A stretch of DNA of 64,000 nucleotides. Origin: Wenzhouxiangella sp042310355. GTDB taxonomy: Bacteria > Pseudomonadota > Gammaproteobacteria > Xanthomonadales > Wenzhouxiangellaceae. Position 1 is the first letter of the stretch. The number at the start of each line of letters is the position of its first letter. The stretch covers positions 1 through 64,000 of the forward strand of contig NZ_JBHJMR010000005.1 of assembly GCF_042310355.1 (NCBI RefSeq), written 5' to 3'. Both the position numbers and the translations under genes were made by a program. This document shows, in pieces, positions 1-9,095 of this stretch. The notes below the pieces were generated by a model. The model ran no database searches and was not told where the DNA came from. It saw nothing but the letters and a program-made list of their open reading frames with translations.

Positions 1-48
1 AACTTCGTTGGAATCAGACATCTATTCACTCCGTAAGCGCCCTGAATG

Positions 49-612
49 TTACAGATAAAACCGATCAGGTGCTGTTGGGAGGGATGTTGACACACAGGGG
101 CCCGGCTTCAGGAGCGATACCAGGGCGTTCATGGTCTCGTCGGGCTCTCTGACGTGTTCGATAGAATGACTGCTGTAGACCAGGTCGAATTGACCACGGG
201 TTGACGACAATCCCTCCGCGTTCTCGATTCCAGGGAAATCCACGCGATTGCCAGGGTCGAAATTGACGACACGGGCGCCGGCCGCCGCAGCCAGCAATGA
301 TACCCCGCCGTGACCGGCACCGAAATTGAACAGACTGGCCGGTGCCGCACCGCCGAACAACTCAAGGATTTCCCGCCAGTGATGAACGTCCCGGTGCCGG
401 AGCAGGCAGTCACGCCCCTTCCCCCGGAATGCCGTCCAGTAGAACTCCGAGTAATACTGATCCAGCTCCTTCTCGGAGGGCATCGGGCTGACCCGGAAGT
501 AGCCGCGTGGGTCGTCGACAAGCTCTCGCCAAAGCCAGAATCGGGCATTCTGCTCATGAGTTTGCGCGATTCCATGCCATTTGTCGGGAAGGAGGCCAAG
601 CTTGTAGGCCAA
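49..612 (-). pseudogene. Class I SAM-dependent methyltransferase, probably broken at both ends
   Basis: The 187-residue frame has a clear SAM-binding core: FNFGAGHGG at about residues 95-103, an acidic strand end (NFDPGN, 117-122) and FDLVYSSHSIEHV at 142-154. The usual post-core strand after LLKPG is scrambled in this frame, while the shifted frame reads LCVNIPPN, as expected for this family, and then stops. The only start in frame is TTG at 612, yet codons stay open upstream to about 690 without an ATG. I infer an indel near position 100-110 and possibly another at the 5' end. The substrate is unknown; as part of a glycan cluster it would methylate a sugar. It is the last gene of the minus-strand run. 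Confidence 0.55.
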
Positions 613-687
613 CAGGATGAGTCGCGTTTTGTTCTTCAGAGGTTCACTTCCTTCTGAGCGGGAACGCAGTTTTTGCGCAAGTCAATT

Positions 688-1536
688 CTACCGCCCGAGC
701 AAGGCGAGGCTGCTGGCGCGGGAATGCTGCTTCGTGGGCCATGGTAATTCTCCCATTGGAAAGACCCTCAGGCCGCTTCCGGATCTCATATGCCTGTCCA
801 CCGCCAAATAGGGCCCCGGAAGGACCTTTCGGTCTCGCCAGAGGGGTTTCGCACCCGGATAGAAGTCGTGGAGTAGGATCATGCCGGCGTCTTTCAGGCG
901 AGCGCACGCAAGAGGGATCTCCTGGTAGACCGTTTTCGCGTGATGATCACCGTCCAGAAAGATGAAATCGAATGATTCCGTGCAGCGTGACAGGAACTCA
1001 AGGGAGCTAGAGCATACGAACTCCACTCGATCCTTCACGCCCATGGACTCCAGAAGCATTCGTGGAGAGATGCTCGAGCCGGAGTTCAGCCACGGCTTCT
1101 CAACGCTGTCGTTCACGTCGATCACATCGACGGTCGTCACTGACCCTGGTTCGCCGCCGGTGCCGTCGGACACCGAGTCCAGAGCGCCTGCAATACAGAT
1201 CGTCGAGGCGCCGATATGCGTTCCGACCTCCAGGACCCGCTTCGGTCGAAAGTGGTGAATCATGTGGAAGATCGCTCTGCGATCTCCGGGATTGACCCCG
1301 CCGGCATGCGTGACGATGTCTTGTTGGTCCAGTCGCCGAGAGAACTCCTCCCAAGCTGAGGCGGCGCTTCGGTCGTGCAACGCCTTGTCGACATCACCTC
1401 TGTCGAGCTTCGAGAGGCGGGACACCTCCAGATTCTCTTCCTCCAGCCCTCTCAAGGCGATCCGCTCGCGCTGCGCACGCAACAAGTTTGCCAATGCAGG
1501 CGGTAGCATTCGGCGAAACAGTAAACTGATCTTCAT
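688..1536 (-). CDS. Class I SAM-dependent methyltransferase (Methyltransf_24-like)
   Basis: The protein has 282 residues. A basic, partly hydrophobic N-terminal stretch (1-30) precedes the SAM-binding motif VLEVGTHIGAST (101-112), an acidic strand TTVDVIDVND, an FLDGDHH motif (194-199) and LLHDFYPG (221-228). This layout is typical of Methyltransf_24-type O-methyltransferases, where the DGDH segment contributes metal or substrate ligands. The ATG at 1536 has an AGGAG six bases upstream, so this start is well supported. The gene lies 25 bases after the sulfotransferase gene. It probably O-methylates a sugar of the polymer; the acceptor cannot be deduced. Confidence 0.8.
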   Translation of the reverse strand: MKISLLFRRMLPPALANLLRAQRERIALRGLEEENLEVSRLSKLDRGDVDKALHDRSAASAWEEFSRRLDQQDIVTHAGGVNPGDRRAIFHMIHHFRPKRVLEVGTHIGASTICIAGALDSVSDGTGGEPGSVTTVDVIDVNDSVEKPWLNSGSSISPRMLLESMGVKDRVEFVCSSSLEFLSRCTESFDFIFLDGDHHAKTVYQEIPLACARLKDAGMILLHDFYPGAKPLWRDRKVLPGPYLAVDRHMRSGSGLRVFPMGELPWPTKQHSRASSLALLGR

Positions 1537-1561
1537 TCTGTGCTCCTGAGCGAGTCCGATT

Positions 1562-2200
1562 TCAGAAGTGCCTTCGAAACGCGAATCTCAGTTTTCGAAA
1601 GAGGCGACGTAGTACCGGTGGCGAAGGGTTGGCGTGCGGAAGTGGAAGGTTCGGGTTCGGCTTGTCCAGAAACTCACACAGCTCCCCCCAGCCCGAGCCC
1701 GTTTCCCAGCAAACCTCGAGCAAGCGACCAGGCTCGCTAGAGAAGTATGCTCGTACGGCACTATTGTGGGCCTCGTAGCGCGCTATCATTTCCTCTTCGT
1801 GACCGTGAGGATGGCGGCGGCCGTAGACGACTTCGCGGTATGGGGATCCTGGTCGTTTTTCAGCCTGGCGCTTCAAGCTTTGAACCCAAGTCATTGCGTC
1901 GCGGCGAACAGTGAGCACGAACAGGGTATCGGGGTATGTCTGGTCGATTTCGCGGTAGAGGAAGGGCCAGGGCCAATCGGCGGCACTATCGAAACCCCGC
2001 AGTTTCTCGAGTGCGCTCATCGTTTCCCCGTTTGCGACCGCGCGCGTCAGCTCCCGGTTAAAGGAGCAGTGGCGGTAGCCGAGCGTACGGAGACATTCGG
2101 CCAGGGTTGATGTGCCTGTTTTCGAAAAGCCGACGCCGACGACCTTGGGAGTACTTATGTCGTTCATGTTTCTACTCGTGAAGGAGTGATTTGCCGGCAC
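1562..2200 (-). CDS. PAPS-dependent sulfotransferase family protein
   Basis: The protein has 212 residues with an N-terminal 5'-phosphosulfate loop (GFSKTGTST, about residues 24-32) on a VVGVG strand, and a second PAPS-contacting strand-helix (FVLTVRRDAMTWVQSL, about 95-110). These are the two hallmarks of the P-loop sulfotransferase fold. It is shorter than many family members but matches Sulfotransfer_4-type proteins. The start at 2200 is GTG; an ATG at 2167 (MNDIST) is equally possible, and neither has a convincing Shine-Dalgarno. It probably transfers sulfate from PAPS to a glycan hydroxyl, with PAPS supplied by the fused ATP sulfurylase/APS kinase at 44.2-45.9 kb. Confidence 0.75.
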   Translation of the reverse strand: MPANHSFTSRNMNDISTPKVVGVGFSKTGTSTLAECLRTLGYRHCSFNRELTRAVANGETMSALEKLRGFDSAADWPWPFLYREIDQTYPDTLFVLTVRRDAMTWVQSLKRQAEKRPGSPYREVVYGRRHPHGHEEEMIARYEAHNSAVRAYFSSEPGRLLEVCWETGSGWGELCEFLDKPNPNLPLPHANPSPPVLRRLFRKLRFAFRRHF

Positions 2201-2286
2201 TAAAACGGATCGGACTAATCAGGTGATCTCTGTCTGGCACCAGATTTCCTGTCTTCCTGTACGACTTGAAATTGGATCGCTCTCAT

Positions 2287-3498
2287 TCAATCCGTCATGC
2301 CATCCGAATCGGGATTGGTGTTCCCGCCGCTACGAAGAAACTCACGACCGTAGCACCATGCCTGGGCGAAAAACGGGGCCGGGTCGGACAGCGAGAAATC
2401 GTCGACCCTGGCCCTGAACGAATCGCGCAGCGTCTGCAGCGGCGAGAAAAGACCGCGTCGCCAGTCTCCTTCCTTGAGCAGGTGAACCATCCGGATCATG
2501 TCACCCAGCATCCAGAGACTGGGGCGTTGCGCTGCGCCCTCGGTTGCCGATGAAAAGTAGCTGTCCAGACAAGCACGTCCCTCGAGGTGCGCGATCAATG
2601 CCGCCGGAAAATCATGGCCGTTGGCGATGGCGTGGTGAATGCCGCCCCAGGACCTCGGGTTGACCTCAAGAAATCGCAGTTTGCCGGTTGCCCGGTCCTC
2701 GATGAAGTCAAGGTGACCGATGCCGGACCAACCGAGTGCTTCCACCATTCGAGAGGTACTGTCTCGCAGGGACTGGTTGTCGAACGGTACCCGGTAGGTA
2801 CTGGTTCCGATCCCGCCATTCTTGGTTCGCACATAGCGTTCGCCGAAGAAGGCGACCATTCGACCGTCGATGGCCAGAAAGCCCGCGCCCACGACGTCCC
2901 CCGCGACAAAGTGCTGCGCATAGGGGTGTCGACCGTCACGATCGAAATAGGGCTCGAGATGCGACTGGATTCTGGCGCGCACTTGCGCCTGCGAGTGCTC
3001 GATGTAAACCCCCTTGCCGCTGTTCGCGCGTCTGAGCTTGATTACGACCGGGTAGGGCCAGGATTCAATTCCGGCAAGCAGTGCTTCAGGCGAGTCCGGG
3101 AAGATGCTGCGGGGTATGTCGAGACCCGCCTTCTCGGCAAGCTGGGTCATCCGGGCCTTGTCGATGCACTCGCGAAGCGGGTCCATGGGCGGACAGGCCA
3201 GCCGCACGCCGGCGGGCAGCACTTTCTCATGGTGCCGCAGTGGCAGAGCGTCTTCGTGACAGGGAAAGACGATATCGATACGCTGCGAGCGGCAAATTTC
3301 GCCCACGTCTTTCGCGAACGCTTCTGCCTCGGCGAACGGGTCGGCCGTCACGAAAGATTGGCGGCAGAATCGGCTGGCACCCGCCATCGATGGGCTCTTG
3401 CTGCTACAGGCGAATACTTCGTGTCCGTCCCGAGCCAGGGAGCGGAGCACGTGCCAGCCGACTCGGGACCAGCCGTAGGTAACGAGAATCCGCGCCAT
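2287..3498 (-). CDS. ATP-grasp carboxylate-amine ligase-like protein
   Basis: The protein has 403 residues. A Rossmann-like pre-ATP-grasp domain (ILVTYGWSRVGWH at the N-terminus) is followed by the ATP-grasp fold: PVVIKLRRANSGKGVYI (about 150-166) supplies the nucleotide lysines and glycine loop, and FLEVNPRSWGG (277-286) is the metal-binding E-x-N-P-R element. Such enzymes activate a carboxylate as acyl phosphate and couple it to an amine, as in carbamoyl phosphate synthase and PylC-like proteins. In this cluster it may attach an amino acid or other amide to a uronic or nonulosonic acid. It follows the asparagine-synthase-like gene by 33 bases, and a shared role in amidation is possible. Confidence 0.75.
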   Translation of the reverse strand: MARILVTYGWSRVGWHVLRSLARDGHEVFACSSKSPSMAGASRFCRQSFVTADPFAEAEAFAKDVGEICRSQRIDIVFPCHEDALPLRHHEKVLPAGVRLACPPMDPLRECIDKARMTQLAEKAGLDIPRSIFPDSPEALLAGIESWPYPVVIKLRRANSGKGVYIEHSQAQVRARIQSHLEPYFDRDGRHPYAQHFVAGDVVGAGFLAIDGRMVAFFGERYVRTKNGGIGTSTYRVPFDNQSLRDSTSRMVEALGWSGIGHLDFIEDRATGKLRFLEVNPRSWGGIHHAIANGHDFPAALIAHLEGRACLDSYFSSATEGAAQRPSLWMLGDMIRMVHLLKEGDWRRGLFSPLQTLRDSFRARVDDFSLSDPAPFFAQAWCYGREFLRSGGNTNPDSDGMTD

Positions 3499-3531
3499 GC
3501 GATCAGCGCCCGTTCGAGACCGGCCGCGCGG

Positions 3532-5436
3532 CTACCACAACCAACCCGCAGCGTTCCGGGGGAAGTGGCGCCGCTTTCCAGACGCGGGGCCGAAGTCGCC
3601 GTCTTCGATCAGCTGCAGGAAAAGCTCAATCAGCATCATGCGCTTGACCACCTTGCCCGGAGACGCGCCCTGTGATTTGCCGCGCACTCGATTGGCCAGC
3701 CTTTGCGCGTGGCTCACGGCCAGGCTCCCGAATCGCGAGCCGGCAGCGGCCCGCCGCAAGCGTGTGATCGCGGTCGCACGCTCGGGCTCCCTGCTCATCG
3801 GACGGTGCCGCGAGCCAAAATAGGCTGTGACGGCAGCATTGAGTGCGCCCGGGTCAAGCCACGGACCAAGCGCGCTTTGGCCGAGCCGATCCAGATCCAG
3901 GCATGTCCGTGCGAAGGCGCGGGCGGCCTCGTCACCGATCCAGGCCGCATCCCAGTCGACCAGGCAGTTGGCCGTCGCGATCGGGGTATCGAGCAGTTCC
4001 GGCATGAACCGCCTCTGCATCTCGACCAGCAGTCGCTTGTCCACCCTCAAGCCCTCGGGCAATTGTTGAAACAGTTCCATACCCGGGCGCTGCAGTAGTG
4101 GACGGCGGACCGAAACCATCGGTTCCCGGAAATAGGCGGGATTGTTGAGCCACCGCGCGAGATGTAGTCGATGTCCCAGGCCGTCCAGGATGTCCTTGGG
4201 GCTGTCTCCTCGACGTTCATCGACCAGTTTCACGATGCCGTCCCTGATCAGGCGGTCGGCTTCGTCGTGGCGGGCCGCTGGAATGACCGTGGCAAGTCCC
4301 GGCCCGAGGCCGCTGGGATGCAGGCCGGTGGCAACCTCGATGGCGTGCTCACGGCTGACGGGGATGCCCCCGATGCCGAACAACTGATCACCATTGGCAA
4401 TGACCGGTGATTCGAGTGCGCCTTTCTCGTACATGAAGCCGGGTCCGGCAGCGAACCCGCCCATGTTGTCCGATCCCAGTTCCGATACCCGCGCCCAGTC
4501 GGCTGCGTTGGCGACAAGGGTATCGGAGTCGTAGCGCAGGTATTTGAACGGCACCTGCCACTGTGCGGCGATCTCGCGCGCTACGCTCACGTCCGAAAGG
4601 GGAATGTCGTCGCGAATGCCCCAGGTCAGCGCTTTCGCAGGCGGGCAGCCCTGGTCGGCCAGAATCGCCAGCGCGGTTCGGGAGTCGTAGCCGCCGGTCA
4701 ACAGCAAGCCGTAGTTCTCGGGGGGCGGCGTCATCGCTTCGCGCGCCGACTTCCGCAGCACGTCTCGCAGCGCCCCTGCGGCTTCTTTTACCTTCATCGG
4801 CCGTGCGGCCGAGAAATCGAGCTGCCAGTACCGGTCGATGTCGACTTGGCCCGAGCTCAGTTCGATCTCCAGGCGGGTCGCGGGCGCCATGAGATGCACC
4901 CCGTCGAACAGGGTGCGGGTACCAACCGCGTGGCCCATGCCCAGGAACTCCAGCGCACCGGTACCGTCCATTTCCGGCGCCCGCCCGAGCAGGGCCAGAA
5001 CCGCCTTGCCCTCGGGGGCGAAGGCGAAGCTTTCACCATGGCTTCCGAAGTGCACGGGCACCGTTGCCATGCGATCGTTGACGAGAACGAACCGGTTTCG
5101 CTGCCGGTCGGCCAGCGCGATCACGAAGCCCGAATCCAGGCTTTCCAGGTAGTTGTTTCCGGCTTTGCCGTAGCCGTCGAGAACATCTGCGGCACCGACT
5201 ACCCGGCCGGCATCCGGATCGACCGGGGCGCCGTAAATGCCGACAGCAAGCTGCCGATCCCTGTCGACTGCGATATCGGGTGGGTCGCCGGCATGGAAGT
5301 TGGCGGCCAGCGCCACGGGGGCTTGTGTCGAGATGATTTCGCCGCGAAAACTGGCATGGTGATGCAGTAGGTCCAGTGCACCGGTCAGACGAGCAGCGTC
5401 CGGGTCACCACCCAGCAATCCAAGAAAGCCTGCCAT
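3532..5436 (-). CDS. Asparagine synthase-like protein lacking the glutaminase nucleophile
   Basis: The protein has 634 residues and the two-domain layout of class II asparagine synthetases: an Ntn-hydrolase-like N-terminal half (about 1-200) and an ATP-pyrophosphatase half carrying the PP-loop LLLTGGYDSR (244-253). The N-terminus reads MAGFLG instead of MCGI-G, so the Cys-2 that hydrolyses glutamine is replaced by Ala. It cannot use glutamine by the standard mechanism; it may use ammonia or another nucleophile, or make an acyl-adenylate for a different acceptor. AsnB-like proteins are common in exopolysaccharide and lasso-peptide clusters. It lies three bases downstream of the GT4 gene (5440-6666) in the same operon. 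Confidence 0.8.
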   Translation of the reverse strand: MAGFLGLLGGDPDAARLTGALDLLHHHASFRGEIISTQAPVALAANFHAGDPPDIAVDRDRQLAVGIYGAPVDPDAGRVVGAADVLDGYGKAGNNYLESLDSGFVIALADRQRNRFVLVNDRMATVPVHFGSHGESFAFAPEGKAVLALLGRAPEMDGTGALEFLGMGHAVGTRTLFDGVHLMAPATRLEIELSSGQVDIDRYWQLDFSAARPMKVKEAAGALRDVLRKSAREAMTPPPENYGLLLTGGYDSRTALAILADQGCPPAKALTWGIRDDIPLSDVSVAREIAAQWQVPFKYLRYDSDTLVANAADWARVSELGSDNMGGFAAGPGFMYEKGALESPVIANGDQLFGIGGIPVSREHAIEVATGLHPSGLGPGLATVIPAARHDEADRLIRDGIVKLVDERRGDSPKDILDGLGHRLHLARWLNNPAYFREPMVSVRRPLLQRPGMELFQQLPEGLRVDKRLLVEMQRRFMPELLDTPIATANCLVDWDAAWIGDEAARAFARTCLDLDRLGQSALGPWLDPGALNAAVTAYFGSRHRPMSREPERATAITRLRRAAAGSRFGSLAVSHAQRLANRVRGKSQGASPGKVVKRMMLIELFLQLIEDGDFGPASGKRRHFPRNAAGWLW

Positions 5437-5439
5437 GGC

Positions 5440-6666
5440 TTAAGTCGCGCCGCTCTCGGGTTGGTCGACCGCATCCAGCAGAACTTGCTCGAGCTTTGCG
5501 GCAAGCCGGTCGCGCGAGAAACGCTGCTCCGCAAGTGCCCGGGCAGCGCGGCCGGTGCGGTCCAGCCAGTCGGGATCACCCAGGCAGTCATCCAGTTGAT
5601 TCGCGGCTTCGTTCGGGTCACGACTCAGCACCAGGCCGGCGTCGTTCTCCTCGAGAAGTTCAGCTTGCCAGCCGCCGTAGTTGATCGCGACGGGTTTGCC
5701 GGCGGCCAGGCCATCGAAGAACTTATTGGCGGAATTGTTCTCCATCTCGGGTAGATCAACGAACAGTGACGTGGCGATACTGGCGGCGGAAAAAGCCTTC
5801 ACCATCTCGCTCTTGGGAATGCGCGAGTATATGAAGAGGTTGCGGTTCAATACGCCCAGCCTTTCCGCTTCGCTACGGACGTGCGCTTCGCGCGCCCCAT
5901 AGCCGAGGATGACGAATCGAACGGATGGACTCGCTTCCAGCAGCCGCGCCGCAACCTCGACCAGGTAGTCGACACCGTTGATATGGCCCAGTGTTCCGGC
6001 GTAGAGCACGATCGGCCCGTCACCCAGCTCCGGGTGGGATTGCCGGAATGCCTCGGCCGCCTCGTCACTTTGCTCGAGCAGCTCCAGGTCACAACTGTTA
6101 GGGATCACGCTTATGCGCTCGCGCGGATAGCCGGTGGCCGCTACGCCCTTGGCCATGCCGGGCGAAAGCGCCACGATGCGACTGGAGTTCCGGTACGCAA
6201 ACCGCTCCAGGCGGCGGGCAAGAAACTTCGATACCGGGTCGCGCAGGACGCCCATGGCAATCGGCAGCTCGGGCCAGAGATCCCGCACCTCGAACACCAT
6301 GGGCGCACCGATCCGCCGGGCTGCCCGCACGCCAGGCAAGGCGATGGTCAGCGGAGTGCTGGTCGCGAAGACAACGTCCGCTTCGAGTTGCGAAGCCCGG
6401 CGTGCAGAGCGCATCGCGAAACGAAAGAAGGATTGAATGCGTTCGGCGTATGACATGGTGTTGGAGTAGGGCACCGGCAGCCAGTGCACATTGATTCCGG
6501 CTTCGCGGGTCTCGAACCAGTCCCGATTCCCGGACTCATCGCGGAAGGCTGTCAGTAGGTTGACCTGGTGGCCGTTGGCAGCCAGCCGCCGCGCCATTTC
6601 GAAGCTGCGCCCATCACCCGGCATTTGTGGCGTATTGAAGTACTGGTGGAGGTAGGTGACTCTCAT
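5440..6666 (-). CDS. Family 4 glycosyltransferase (WbuB-like)
   Basis: The protein has 408 residues and a GT-B fold. The N-terminal opening MRVTYLHQYFNTPQMPG with a following Gly-Arg-Ser is typical of WbuB-like GT4 enzymes, which transfer amino-deoxy sugars. The C-terminal nucleotide-sugar site has VLYAGTLGHINGVDYL and the ENNSANKFFDGLAAGKPVA helix, in which the conserved GT4 glutamate/Gly-Lys-Pro element is recognisable. A hydrophobic patch near residues 90-130 suggests membrane association. It is expected to act on the cytoplasmic face, extending a lipid-linked oligosaccharide. It begins seven bases after the beta-propeller gene ends. Confidence 0.85.
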   Translation of the reverse strand: MRVTYLHQYFNTPQMPGDGRSFEMARRLAANGHQVNLLTAFRDESGNRDWFETREAGINVHWLPVPYSNTMSYAERIQSFFRFAMRSARRASQLEADVVFATSTPLTIALPGVRAARRIGAPMVFEVRDLWPELPIAMGVLRDPVSKFLARRLERFAYRNSSRIVALSPGMAKGVAATGYPRERISVIPNSCDLELLEQSDEAAEAFRQSHPELGDGPIVLYAGTLGHINGVDYLVEVAARLLEASPSVRFVILGYGAREAHVRSEAERLGVLNRNLFIYSRIPKSEMVKAFSAASIATSLFVDLPEMENNSANKFFDGLAAGKPVAINYGGWQAELLEENDAGLVLSRDPNEAANQLDDCLGDPDWLDRTGRAARALAEQRFSRDRLAAKLEQVLLDAVDQPESGAT

Positions 6667-6673
6667 GGCGAAG

Positions 6674-7975
6674 TCATGACCTGGTAATGCATTCCGGAGG
6701 TCCTACCGTCAGGCTGTCTCCGAGGTCGATGGTGCACAGGCTGCGCTCTCCGCCGAACGTGGCATCGAAGCAAAGATGGCGTCCCTTGCGATCCCAGCGC
6801 GGGTGCAAGTCACAGGCCCAGTGGCAATCCGGACGGGGTGTCTGGAACCGCCTGGGCATGTGCAGGCGTGCGAGGTCGTGGCGAGCATTGTTCTCCATGT
6901 CATAGAGAACGAGGCTCTGAAGCCTTCGCCGGTCGGGATAGGTGTCGGTGATCATCCAGCGACCGCTCGGGTCGAATGACGGGTGGCCGTCACTGGAGAA
7001 CTGTCCCGGGGCGACTACCTCGTAGTTCTCCGGGTCTCCATCCTTGAACAGGACGTACTGGTCGTCGTGGACGGGAATACGGCAATAGGCGATGACCTGG
7101 TCGGTATTTCGCCATCCGATGTGCGAAACCATGCCAGTGGTGGGAAAGACATGGATATCGTTGCCGTCAACATCCATCGACAGCATCCGGCTCCAGCGGG
7201 CCTCCACGTCCTCGTGCACCCAGCGGTGAAGAAATATGAACCGCCGGGAGTTCGGCGAGAAAACCGCATGGGTACAGAAATGCCAGGCATCCAGCATCGA
7301 CTCGTCCGGCTGGATCTCGGCCATGTCCTGCAGATTGAGCAACAACTTGAGCTCGCCCGAGGCGAGATCGACGCGGTGGATGCCGTTCGTGCGCGGGCGC
7401 TTGGCTGCCAGTTCGGCGTCATCCGTGCCCTGCAGGTACCCGTAGCCCGGCATGTAGCGCTGGACGCGTGTGAAGTCGTAGCCAATCGCCCATCGCCCGT
7501 CGGGACTGACGGTGGCGATGGGCGCATCGAATGCCCGGCCTTCGCCGGACTCGCTGTCGACAACCCGGCTTATGTTTTGGCGATTCTCGTGATCGTTGAA
7601 CACCATCTCGTGCGAATCGCCCCGCCATTGCAGCTTGCAGCCGGTATGCCATAGCCATGCTCGGGTGGTGGTTACCGGATGGAAATCGGTGAATTCCTCG
7701 CCATCGAAGTAGCCCAGGGTGAGTTCCTCCCCGGGCTCGGGCATTCGAAGCGGAATATGGAATCGGCAGCTCAAAAGACGCTGGTTGCCATGCGAAAACG
7801 GCGTGTGGTCGTGGAACCCGAAAAAGTGCCCGGGTCTTCGCACGATCGGATAGGCCGATTTACTCGCCGGCGTCGGGAGCAGGTCGAATGCCGATTGATA
7901 CAGGTTGCGGATGCGCTTCTTGAGGGCGGGGTTGTGGCGCACCCGGTTGTAGACGATCCTTTCCAGGCGGTTCAT
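6674..7975 (-). CDS. TolB/PD40-like beta-propeller protein of unknown role
   Basis: From ATG 7975, which overlaps the previous gene's stop (ATGA), the protein has 433 residues. It shows repeated propeller-blade signatures: ATVSPDGRWAIGYDF, HAVFSPNSRRFIFLHRW, GHPSFDPSGRWMITDTY and HPRWDRKGRHLCFDA, each a beta strand with the S/D-P-(D/N/S)-G-R turn typical of TolB and oligopeptidase propellers. There is no signal peptide, so it is probably cytoplasmic, which is unusual for TolB-like blades. A longer frame reaches 8035, but the coupled ATG is a better start. It may bind or remodel oligosaccharide; no catalytic motif is visible. Confidence 0.7.
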   Translation of the reverse strand: MNRLERIVYNRVRHNPALKKRIRNLYQSAFDLLPTPASKSAYPIVRRPGHFFGFHDHTPFSHGNQRLLSCRFHIPLRMPEPGEELTLGYFDGEEFTDFHPVTTTRAWLWHTGCKLQWRGDSHEMVFNDHENRQNISRVVDSESGEGRAFDAPIATVSPDGRWAIGYDFTRVQRYMPGYGYLQGTDDAELAAKRPRTNGIHRVDLASGELKLLLNLQDMAEIQPDESMLDAWHFCTHAVFSPNSRRFIFLHRWVHEDVEARWSRMLSMDVDGNDIHVFPTTGMVSHIGWRNTDQVIAYCRIPVHDDQYVLFKDGDPENYEVVAPGQFSSDGHPSFDPSGRWMITDTYPDRRRLQSLVLYDMENNARHDLARLHMPRRFQTPRPDCHWACDLHPRWDRKGRHLCFDATFGGERSLCTIDLGDSLTVGPPECITRS

Positions 7976-9060
7976 TGCGAGTTCTGCTCTGCCATGATGT
8001 CGGTGAGCAACTCCGGCAGGCGACGCCGATTCCACTCGGCCGAATCGAAACGATGGATTCGTGCGCGTGCACCTCTCGAAAGCGCCGGAACCCTTTCGCG
8101 CTCTTCGGCCAGGTCATGCACGCAGCGCCGCCAGCTATCGACGTCGTCATGCGGAAGCAGGGCGCCACAGTCGGCGTCCACCAGTTCGGGTATCGCGTAC
8201 CAGTCGCTGGCGATCACCGGTAAGCCGTGACTGAAAGCCTCTAGGATAACCCCGGGGTAGCCCTCTCCCACGAATCGTGTCGGGAACAGCAGTGCATCGA
8301 ACTCGGGGAGCTGCTCAGCCAGTTCCTCGTTGGGAACCGCACCGTGGTAGAAGAGGCTGCAATCCGCAGAGCCGCTGCGGTCGATGGTTGCCCGATCGAT
8401 ATCGCCCAGCAGTTCGCCAAAAAGATGAATCTCGATGGTCGGGCCCTCATAGTCGTTCGCCAGTTCAAGGAGCAGGTCCGCTCCCTTGTCGGCACAGACG
8501 TGGCCGGCGAAGTAGAAGCGCAGGGGGCGTTCGATGCTTCCGGGGCGACGGGGATCTGCTTCACTGCTCGCCTGCAGGGGCCGGCTGTTCGGGAACCAGC
8601 GAAGATCCGCATCGGGAAATGCCGCTCTGACCCGATCGATTGAGAACCGGGTCTGCAGCAGAATCGGTCGCCTTTTGAGAAGCCGGCGCGCCATCCATTG
8701 ACGCCACGTGGGGGCCGCTTCGATATGCTCCAAGAACGCCCCGCCAAATATCCTTATGACCAATGGCTTCCGATGCATGCGGCAGGCGATGTCGAGCATG
8801 AAGCCGCTGACAATCGCGCGCTTGTTCGACGCGTTGAGAAAAACCAGGTCGTGGGAGAAGAGCTTCATCCACGCGATCGCGATCAGCCTAATCGAATGAA
8901 GTGCCTTCGAAAACCGCGATGCCTGCTTGCTGGCCTGTAGATCGAGAGAAACCAGGTTCTCCACGGCTTCCGACAGAGCGAGTTCTCGAAGCATCAGGGC
9001 ATAGGAAACCGTCGTGCCGCTGTAGGGCGGTGGCTCGGGGCCGAGACAGATCAGTTTCAT
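7972..9060 (-). CDS. Family 4 glycosyltransferase
   Basis: The protein has 362 residues with a GT-B layout: the N-terminal loop GPEPPPYSGTTVSYA, in which the glycine-rich acceptor-side loop is modified, and the C-terminal GT4 signature GEGYPGVILEAFSHGLPVIA containing the E-x7-E pair. The ATG at 9060 is used, and the gene ends in a 4-base overlap with the beta-propeller gene. It should transfer a hexose or related sugar from a nucleotide donor to a lipid-linked intermediate. Donor and linkage cannot be predicted. Confidence 0.85.
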   Translation of the reverse strand: MKLICLGPEPPPYSGTTVSYALMLRELALSEAVENLVSLDLQASKQASRFSKALHSIRLIAIAWMKLFSHDLVFLNASNKRAIVSGFMLDIACRMHRKPLVIRIFGGAFLEHIEAAPTWRQWMARRLLKRRPILLQTRFSIDRVRAAFPDADLRWFPNSRPLQASSEADPRRPGSIERPLRFYFAGHVCADKGADLLLELANDYEGPTIEIHLFGELLGDIDRATIDRSGSADCSLFYHGAVPNEELAEQLPEFDALLFPTRFVGEGYPGVILEAFSHGLPVIASDWYAIPELVDADCGALLPHDDVDSWRRCVHDLAEERERVPALSRGARARIHRFDSAEWNRRRLPELLTDIMAEQNSQ

Positions 9061-9095
9061 GCGTAGTGTGTTGCCGGTAGGCGGCAGGGAATATC

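Noticed and set aside
2587..3675. 362-codon frame on the plus strand opposite the ATP-grasp gene
   Set aside because: It has no family motif, low-complexity Arg/Gly/Val composition, and lies fully antisense to a gene with clear catalytic motifs. It is a product of high GC.
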